Source of the DNA: JAKFDI01 sp036676235
GTDB taxonomy: Bacteria > Pseudomonadota > Gammaproteobacteria > Burkholderiales > Burkholderiaceae_C
Assembly: GCA_036676235.1 (NCBI GenBank)
Contig: JAKFDI010000056.1
Span: forward strand, 32,358 to 96,357
Length of the DNA stretch: 64,000 bases
Direction: 5' to 3'
The notes beneath the pieces are model-generated. The model saw only the letters and a program-made list of their open reading frames with translations, was not told the DNA's origin and ran no database searches. The translations under genes were made by a program, and so were the position numbers. Below, one piece after another: positions 20,211-30,014 of the stretch (position 1 is the stretch's first letter; each line of letters begins with the position of its first letter).

Positions 20211-20944
20211 GGCTTGAGCACCAGAAGCCCATCCGCCGAACGGGACACCCAGGCCCTCGCGCTGCCGGTGGGCAGTTGCGCGGGGTCCAGCTTCGCAGCC
20301 CAGGGCAGGGAGAGTTCGCGTCCGAGTTGCAGGCACAGGCGAACGGTCTTGACGCTGGTGCAGCGTTGCAGCAGTTCACGCAGCACGTCGGCCCGCAGGC
20401 TGTACGCACTCTCTGCCAACTCACGCGCTTCTTGAAGTGGCTGTCGCACCCCGACTTCGCTGAACACTTCCAGCAATCCGCGTTCAGGGGCCGAGACCCG
20501 CGGCGCGCCGCTGCGCTTCTCGAAAGGGCCGGCATGCAGCGGGGTGCTTGGTGGTTCGTCGAACAGGCGTTTTCGGTGGTAATCGGCCGGGAAGCGCGTC
20601 GTGAACCAGTCGGGCAGTTTGGCTGCCGTCCAGCCGTAGAGCTCTAGGACGGGTTGCTGCGACACGTAGTGCCGTACCCCATACCAGTCGAGCGACGACT
20701 TGCCGCCGACGTGCAGTCCACCGACCGCGCGTTCCAGCAGAAGCAGGCAGGGGTGCAGTTCCAGCACATCGTTCGGGCGGCAGTACACGCCGCGCGCCAG
20801 GCGAGTGAGCCAGCCGGCGCGCGCATAGTGGACGGCCAGGTCGGCGGAGATGCCACGCGCGGCCAAGTCCTCTGATGTCAACGGTGTTCCTGACGTCCAG
20901 TGGGCGTAGAGGTCATTTAGTTTTGTCCGCTCTGTCGTAGCCAT
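20207..20944 (-). CDS. AbiEi antitoxin/transcriptional repressor of a type IV toxin-antitoxin system
   Basis: The protein is an intact 245-residue AbiEi. The N-terminal winged helix begins near residue 20 (LTSEDLAARGISADLAVHYA) and runs through GWLTRLARGVYCRPND. The larger C-terminal domain follows (LHVGGKSSLDWYGVRHYV, ELYGWTAAKLPDWFTTRFP). In studied systems AbiEi represses its own operon and blocks AbiEii without a stable complex. Its stop overlaps the abiEii start by four bases, the normal coupling. The toxin gene downstream is broken, so this antitoxin is an orphan. CTACGAT repeats at and upstream of its start are likely operators. Confidence 0.88.
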   Translation of the reverse strand: MATTERTKLNDLYAHWTSGTPLTSEDLAARGISADLAVHYARAGWLTRLARGVYCRPNDVLELHPCLLLLERAVGGLHVGGKSSLDWYGVRHYVSQQPVLELYGWTAAKLPDWFTTRFPADYHRKRLFDEPPSTPLHAGPFEKRSGAPRVSAPERGLLEVFSEVGVRQPLQEARELAESAYSLRADVLRELLQRCTSVKTVRLCLQLGRELSLPWAAKLDPAQLPTGSARAWVSRSADGLLVLKP

Positions 20945-20945
20945 A

Positions 20946-21018
20946 CTACGATTTTTATCACCAATTCAAGTAGGTAGCAAGATTGGTTTGAATGATTTAA
21001 TCGTAGCTGGGCTACGAT
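20946..21018 (-). promoter_or_regulatory. AT-rich abiE promoter region with CTACGAT inverted repeats
   Basis: A perfect dyad, ATCGTAG-ctggg-CTACGAT, lies at 21000-21018, and another CTACGAT lies at 20946-20952, next to the abiEi start codon. A related GCTACGAG is near 21052. The stretch 20940-21030 is far richer in A and T than the core genome. AbiEi proteins bind inverted repeats in their own promoters, so these are candidate operators. The half-site assignment is inference. Confidence 0.6.
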
Positions 21019-21154
21019 AATCCCGATCAATCCAAGTTTCTGACCAAGCCAGCTACGAGACTGAGCGTGGTTGCGCTACGGTACGCCAGGATGGGTCGTT
21101 GTCGGCGGCGCTGCCGGGCAATCTGTTGACCTGATGTTCTCAGGAGTGTGCAGC

Positions 21155-21565
21155 TTGTCTACCAATGAATCCGATGATCCCCGGAAGTCCGGCGCTGGTG
21201 CCCCACATCTGATGACTGCTGCGCCGGCCTTCTTCCGCATCGCCGACGTGATGCGCATCACCGCCTTGAGCCGCGCCACGGTGTACCGGCGGATCGCTGA
21301 CGGGATTTTTCCGCCGCCGGTGCATTTGGGTGGGCGGGCCTGTGGCTGGACGCAGGCAGAGCTCCAGGCTTGGATCGACAATCCCGGCGGCTACCGCGCA
21401 CCCCGCTTACCACATGATGACGATGCCGACGTGGTGTCAGCATCGCCAGGAGTGAGGAGGGCGGCAACAGACGCCCTGCAGCGAGGCAGGCGTCAGCCGT
21501 CGAGCAGGGCCGCATCGAGCCGCTCGCCCAGCTTGCGCCAGGCTTCGCGTTTCTCGTCGGCGTAG
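21155..21565 (+). CDS. AlpA-family regulator with abnormal C-terminus
   Basis: The core FRIADVMRITALSRATVYRR through FPPPVHLGGRACGWTQAELQ and AWIDNPGGYR is the short winged-helix/MerR-like fold of AlpA, a regulator typical of prophages and integrative elements. The preferred start is TTG at 21155, eight bases after CAGGAG. An ATG at 21212, just before the core, is the alternative. AlpA proteins usually end soon after the WI helix (here about 21400). This frame instead runs 50 codons further, antisense to the integrase remnant, which suggests a deletion fused the regions and removed the natural stop. It may still bind DNA. Confidence 0.75.
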   Translation: MSTNESDDPRKSGAGAPHLMTAAPAFFRIADVMRITALSRATVYRRIADGIFPPPVHLGGRACGWTQAELQAWIDNPGGYRAPRLPHDDDADVVSASPGVRRAATDALQRGRRQPSSRAASSRSPSLRQASRFSSA

Positions 21566-21830
21566 TCGTGGTGAAGGTAGTGCCGGCGCACCTTGCCGCC
21601 TGGCATGACGTGGTTCTGGCAACGGTCGATGACATCCAGGCTGACGCCGAGCGCCTGCATCATCGTGGCCGCGGTGCGGCGCAGATCATGCGGGGTCCAT
21701 TCCCCGTTCTCGCCTTTGGACAGCACCAGCGTGTCGTCGTTTCGGCGGTTCTTGAGCGGCTTGCGATTCTTGAAGCACATCTGTCTGTCGCCAACCTGCT
21801 TGGAAACGGTCTTGACGTCGATGTGCCCCT
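21493..21830 (-). pseudogene. Tyrosine integrase, C-terminal fragment
   Basis: The frame gives VSKQVGDRQMCFKNRKPLKN, then TLVLSKGENGEWTPHDLRRT, AATMMQALGVSLDVIDRCQN and RRHYLHHDYADEKREAW. This is the catalytic C-terminus of a P4-like tyrosine integrase: the HxLRR box (HDLRRT), the second histidine region, and the tyrosine in the HYLHHDYADEK block. The first arginine and the whole arm-binding and core N-terminal domains are missing. Similarity fades upstream of about 21830. It cannot act as a recombinase alone. It marks one end of the former element, although no att repeat could be recognised. Confidence 0.85.
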
Positions 21831-21954
21831 TTTTCTGGCGTGTTGGAGCGGCTGCTGACGCACCCCAGCCATCGCATCGTCGATGCTGCTGCCGCATCGG
21901 CGGACGCCCTCGGCATAAGCGTCAAGGACTGATCGGGCTGGCAAGATGCGGGGC

Positions 21955-22481
21955 ATGGTCGACGACGACAACGCTTCGCATATGACGCAGGCACTGCAAG
22001 GCGCTTCGAGCATCCAGCTCTACCAGATGCGCGCGCTCATCGACGGGATGCTGGCGGACACGAAGCGCACGATCGCGGCGCGTGCCGCGCTGCACCTTGG
22101 ACAGGCAGTTCGGTTCATCGACCACCGCACCGGACAGGCTCGGCTCGGCTCGGCAAGCTGATCGCCCGGCACGATACGCAGGCGACTGTGCTCGAGGAGA
22201 GCGTGCGCAGGACCTGGAAGATCCCGTACGTGGCGATCGAGGCTGCTGCGAGCGCGCCTGGGGAACAACCGAAGCCCTACGCCCCGCCGCCGGAGCCGGC
22301 CGGGCCGCAGGGGCGTGTCGCCTTCAAGATCGGGGACAAGGTGACCTTCGACGACGGCAAGGGCGTAGCTCAGGTCGGGATGATCACGCGCCTCAACCGC
22401 CGCACGGCGACGCTGCAGGCGATGGATGGGAAGACCTGGCGGGTCGACTTCCAACTGCTGCGCTATGTTGTCGAGGTCTAG
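21955..22481 (+). pseudogene. Hypothetical protein split by an extra CTCGG repeat unit
   Basis: Two adjacent frames belong to one protein. The first (MVDDDNASHMTQALQ, then SIQLYQMRALIDGMLADTKR and LHLGQAVRFIDHRTGQARLG) stops at 22161. The second continues it from KLIARHDTQATVLEESVRRT into WKIPYVAIEAAA, ending VAFKIGDKVTFDDGKG and WRVDFQLLRYVVEV. The break falls exactly in three tandem CTCGG units at 22139-22153. With two units the frame is continuous. The restored protein would have about 174 residues, with a small beta-rich C-terminal domain of SH3/KOW-like look. No function is recognised. An ATG three codons upstream, at 21946, is also possible. Confidence 0.7.
22139..22153 (+). repeat. Three tandem CTCGG pentanucleotides at a frameshift
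   Basis: CTCGG occurs three times in a row. Removing one unit joins the flanking reading frames into one sensible protein. This is a classic slippage tract and could be either a fixed mutation or an on/off switch. Confidence 0.85.
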
Positions 22482-22557
22482 CGGGCGACGTCAAGGTGGC
22501 ATGGCTGGCCGCTTCCGGCGAGCCGGCGGCTTGCTGGACGGGTGATCCGGACGAAAG

Positions 22558-22580
22558 AAAGCCCCGCGTCGCGGGGCTTT
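22558..22580 (-). terminator. Intrinsic terminator of rpoD
   Basis: The perfect stem AAAGCCCCGC / GCGGGGCTTT has a three-base loop and is followed on the minus strand by TTTCTTTC. It lies 20 bases beyond the rpoD stop. Confidence 0.88.
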
Positions 22581-22600
22581 CGTGAGGAGCGTGAAGTGCC

Positions 22601-24838
<2,238 letters not shown>

Positions 24839-25064
24839 GCAATTTCCAAAGAGTAAGGTGAACGGAACGTCGCGGCGGTGAGCGGAATGGGGTGGGCAGG
24901 GAGCCCGGAGCGGGGTGCAATCGGTGCCGAAGCCCGCAGCGACAAGGCTCGTGGCGCACTACATCGCATCTGGGGGTTGCTTGCCTGTTTTGGAAGCCGG
25001 TGTTTTGGAACCCGACATCGCTCGAACTGCTTGGCGCACCATGTGTGTCGCGCACGAGGCGCTT

Positions 25065-25213
25065 CCAAGAACAAGAAAAGCCCGCAACCATTTCAGTGGT
25101 AGCGGGCTTCGGTCTTCCGGACGTACCCGTGTGGAGTGACGACGGTCTTTTGCGCTGGGTTACGGGTTCCCGATGGGTCCGCCCAATCATGCGGCCGGTT
25201 GCGCGCTCTGGAA
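25065..25213 (-). ncRNA. Candidate small RNA or attenuated rpoD leader
   Basis: A good sigma-70 promoter (GTGACA, 16 bases, TATAAT) predicts a start near 25213. A strong intrinsic terminator closes the transcript near 25065, giving an RNA of about 150 bases. A short frame beginning MIGRTHREPVTQRK crosses the terminator stem and is probably not translated as such. The unit could be a free sRNA, or the 5' leader of rpoD with conditional termination, since rpoD starts 225 bases further on. I do not recognise an Rfam family. Confidence 0.5.
25078..25109 (-). terminator. Intrinsic terminator upstream of rpoD
   Basis: On the minus strand GAAGCCCGCTACCA pairs with TGGTTGCGGGCTTTTC around a six-base loop (CTGAAA). 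A U-rich tail, TTTTCTTGTTCTT, follows. It lies between the upstream promoter and rpoD, an unusual place for a simple gene end. Confidence 0.85.
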
Positions 25214-25220
25214 GAAGTGG

Positions 25221-25248
25221 ATTATACACATTCGGCCAGGAATGTCAC
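25221..25248 (-). promoter_or_regulatory. Sigma-70 promoter, minus strand
   Basis: On the minus strand GTGACA (25243-25248) and a consensus TATAAT (25221-25226) are separated by 16 bases. It points toward rpoD and the terminator at 25078. Confidence 0.72.
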
Positions 25249-25386
25249 CCCATTTCGCCCCGGCGGCGTGCATGGAACGTGACGTACGCCGCACTGGCGT
25301 CGGCCTGCGTGCAGCGTTTGCCTAGGCACGCCCGGTGGAGCGCGCGTTGTATGGTTCCACAGCGCCGACTACCCGCCACAAGCCTC

Positions 25387-26985
25387 ATGCCCACCTATCG
25401 TCAAGGCACCAAGCCCCTTCACGACTATCTGCGCGAGCACGCGCGCGCCCAACCCGACAAGCCGGCATTCATCTGGTACGGCACGCGCATCACCTACGCT
25501 GAACTCGATACCTGGAGCGACGCCTTCGCCGCCGCGCTGCAGGCACTGGGCGTGCGCAAGGGCGACCGCGTGGCCCTGTTCTTGAACAACTGTCCGCAAT
25601 ACGTCGTCGCACACTTCGGCATCCAGAAGGCCGGGGCGATCGTCGGACCCTGCGGGCCGCTGTTCAAGGCGATGGAACTCGAGTACCAGCTGAAGGATCT
25701 CGGCGCCGAGGTGATCGTCGCGGCAGACAACCTGTTGCCCGTGCTGGACCAGGTGCGCGGCAACACGGCGATCCGGCATGTGTTCGTCACGCGGTACGCC
25801 GACCTGCTGCCGGCGCAGGCCGACATTGCCGTGCCGCCGGAACTTCAGGCGCCTGCAGCCGCCTGGCGCGAGGGCATGCACGACCTGGTCGCGGCCATGC
25901 GTTCGGGCGAGAAGCCCAAGGCGGTGGAGGTGTCGCTCGACGACGTGGCGCTGCTGACCTACACCTCCGGCACGACCGGGCTGCCCAAGGGCGCGATGCT
26001 GAGCTTCGGCAACGCGCTGTGCAAGGCGTCTGCGGCGGCCGACTGCAATGGCGTGCGCGCCGACGACGTGGTGCTCGCCATCGCGCCGCTCTATCACATC
26101 GCCGGCATGCTGATGGGCATCAACGTGACGGTGTATACCGGCGCCACCACCGTGCTGCTGCACCGCTTCGACCCCTTGGCCACAGCGCAGGCGATCGACA
26201 AGTACCGCATCAGCTGGTGGTACAGCATTGCGCCGATGAACGTGGCGGTGATGCAGTTGGCGCAGGCAAAGGACTACGACCTGTCGTCGCTCAAGGTCAA
26301 CGCATCGACCAGCTTCGGCATCACGCTGACCGAGGCGCTCGCCTCGCAGTGGCGCGCCTTCACCGGCCATGCGGAACTTTTCGAGGCGGCTTATGGCCTG
26401 TCCGAGACGCACACCATGGACACCTACATGCCGCGCGAGCGCATCAAGTGGGGTACGCACGGCGTGCCGGCGCCGGGAGTGGAGATCCGCATCGTCGACC
26501 CGGACTCCGGCGCTGACCTGCCGCGGGGGTCTCAGGGCGAGATCGTGCTCAGGAGCGATGGGGTCTTCAAGGGCTACTGGAACAAGCCCGAAGCCACGGC
26601 CGCAACGCTTCGCGACGGGTGGGTGCACACCGGCGACATGGGCGTGCTCGACGAGGAGGGCTACCTGACCTTCCAGGGCCGCTTCAAGGAAATGATCAAG
26701 GTGTCGGGCTACAGCGTCTTTCCCGAGGAAGTGGAGACGTTGCTCATCCGCCATCCGGCGGTGGCGCAGGCCGCGGTGATCGGCGTGGCCGATGCGCATC
26801 GCGGCGAGGTGGTGAAGGCCGTCATCGTGCGCAAGCCGGATGTGGAGACGAGCGCCGCCGAGATCATGGCGTGGAGCCGCGAGCACATGTCGGCCTACAA
26901 GGTGCCGCGGCAGGTGGTGTTCCGCGACAGCCTGCCGGTCACCGGCGCGGGCAAGGTGCTGCGCCGGCTGCTGAAGGACGGTTGA
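25387..26985 (+). CDS. AMP-forming acyl-CoA synthetase/ligase
   Basis: The protein has about 532 residues and belongs to the ANL adenylating superfamily. It activates a carboxylic acid to acyl-AMP and then acyl-CoA. The phosphate loop YTSGTTGLPKGAM starts at residue 192. AAYGLSETHTMDTYMP holds the A5-type motif, GWVHTGDMGVLDEEGYLTFQ the A7 aspartate and A8 hinge, and the C-terminal catalytic lysine is in PVTGAGKVLRRLL. The sequence resembles long-chain acyl-CoA ligases (FadD-like), but chain length cannot be inferred. The start MPTYRQGTKPLHDY at 25387 fits family N-termini. The frame is open far upstream without family similarity. It converges on hppA. Confidence 0.9.
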   Translation: MPTYRQGTKPLHDYLREHARAQPDKPAFIWYGTRITYAELDTWSDAFAAALQALGVRKGDRVALFLNNCPQYVVAHFGIQKAGAIVGPCGPLFKAMELEYQLKDLGAEVIVAADNLLPVLDQVRGNTAIRHVFVTRYADLLPAQADIAVPPELQAPAAAWREGMHDLVAAMRSGEKPKAVEVSLDDVALLTYTSGTTGLPKGAMLSFGNALCKASAAADCNGVRADDVVLAIAPLYHIAGMLMGINVTVYTGATTVLLHRFDPLATAQAIDKYRISWWYSIAPMNVAVMQLAQAKDYDLSSLKVNASTSFGITLTEALASQWRAFTGHAELFEAAYGLSETHTMDTYMPRERIKWGTHGVPAPGVEIRIVDPDSGADLPRGSQGEIVLRSDGVFKGYWNKPEATAATLRDGWVHTGDMGVLDEEGYLTFQGRFKEMIKVSGYSVFPEEVETLLIRHPAVAQAAVIGVADAHRGEVVKAVIVRKPDVETSAAEIMAWSREHMSAYKVPRQVVFRDSLPVTGAGKVLRRLLKDG

Positions 26986-27009
26986 AAGCGCACCGGCGGC
27001 GCAACGAAA

Positions 27010-27035
27010 AAGGGCCGGCATTGCTGCCGGCCCTT
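27010..27035 (-). terminator. Intrinsic terminator between the ligase gene and hppA
   Basis: The perfect stem AAGGGCCGGC / GCCGGCCCTT has a six-base loop. The T-run (TTTTTCG) is on the minus strand, so it mainly serves hppA. It may also stop ligase transcription. Confidence 0.85.
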
Positions 27036-27077
27036 GGGGGATGAAGGCCGCGAAGCTCGCGGGCCGGTGGCTGCCGC

Positions 27078-29120
<2,043 letters not shown>

Positions 29121-29339
29121 CAAGAGTCTCCTTCCTCGTTTCGGGAACCGGGTTGTACCGACGGCGCGCCCGCTCCAACCGCTCTTGCCGGCGGGCTCGA
29201 ATCAGCGAAGGGATGCTACGGGATGGACTGTGGCAAGGCAATGAACGTAGAGCGCGCTTCACGCGCTGCGGCAACGGTGCGCGCGCGTGCCAGCGAAGGC
29301 CGCTGGCTAGAATTCGGGTTTCCCCCGAACACCCTGATC

Positions 29340-29876
29340 ATGAGCCTGCACAACGTGACCCCCGGCGCTGCGGCGCCCGCTGAATTCAACGTGATCGTCG
29401 AGATTCCGATGAACGCCGACCCGATCAAGTACGAGGTCGACGAAGACAGCGGCGCGATGTTCGTGGACCGCTTCATGGGCACGGCAATGCACTACCCATG
29501 CAACTACGGCTACATCCCGATGACGCTTGCCGACGACGGCGATCCGGTCGATGTGCTCGTCATCACGCCGTACCCGCTGCTCCCCGGCGTGGTGGTGACC
29601 TGCCGCCCCATCGGCGTGCTCAAGATGAACGACGAAGCCGGCGGCGACAACAAGCTGCTCGCCGTGCCCATCGACAAGATCCTGCCGATCTACACGCACT
29701 GGCAGAAGCCCGAAGACATGAACGCGCTGCGCCTCAACCAGATCCAGCACTTCTTCGAGCACTACAAGGATCTCGAGCCGGGCAAGTGGGTCAAGATCAT
29801 CGGTTGGGAAGGCCCGCAGGCCGCGCGCGACGAGGTGAAGCTCGGCATGGAAAACTGGACGCGCAAGCACGGCTGA
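29340..29876 (+). CDS. ppa: Soluble inorganic pyrophosphatase, family I
   Basis: The 178-residue family I enzyme splits cytosolic pyrophosphate. The active-site blocks are present: VIVEIPMNADPIKYEVDED, DRFMGTAMHYPCNYGYIP, the metal motif DDGDPVDVLV, and DNKLLAVPIDK. Length is normal for the hexameric bacterial type. The ATG at 29340 follows the last in-frame stop region by a short distance, and TAGAAT at about 29307 could be its -10 box. It is placed back to back with hppA, so one locus encodes both a heat-releasing and an energy-conserving pyrophosphatase. Confidence 0.97.
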   Translation: MSLHNVTPGAAAPAEFNVIVEIPMNADPIKYEVDEDSGAMFVDRFMGTAMHYPCNYGYIPMTLADDGDPVDVLVITPYPLLPGVVVTCRPIGVLKMNDEAGGDNKLLAVPIDKILPIYTHWQKPEDMNALRLNQIQHFFEHYKDLEPGKWVKIIGWEGPQAARDEVKLGMENWTRKHG

Positions 29877-29898
29877 GCAACGCCGGCATGCGCACGCA

Positions 29899-29922
29899 CG
29901 GGGAGCTTCGGCTCCCCGTTTT
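29899..29922 (+). terminator. Intrinsic terminator of ppa
   Basis: CGGGGAGC-TTCG-GCTCCCCG is a stem with a very stable UUCG loop followed by TTTTC. It is 22 bases after the ppa stop. Confidence 0.9.
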
Positions 29923-30014
29923 CATTGCGGCACACGATTGAACCTCTGGCATCGAAGCCGCCTCTACACTGGCCCGCGCCATTGCCACGCAACCGCCAAA
30001 CAACCGGTCACGCC

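Larger units (their letters stand above)
24839..25386. other. Gene-free stretch between rpoD and the acyl-CoA ligase gene
   Basis: In these 548 bases no convincing protein is seen on either strand. The open frames that cross it have no family-like sequence. It holds a minus-strand sigma-70 promoter (25221-25248), a strong minus-strand terminator hairpin (25078-25109), about 225 bases of rpoD-proximal leader, and on the plus strand the presumed promoter region of the ligase gene. Confidence 0.7.

Noticed and set aside
21831..22013. Minus-strand segment reading SVLDAYAEGVRRCGSSIDDA upstream of the integrase remnant
   Set aside because: It is not in frame with the integrase and no family could be named. 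It may be part of a deleted gene, but the evidence is too thin.
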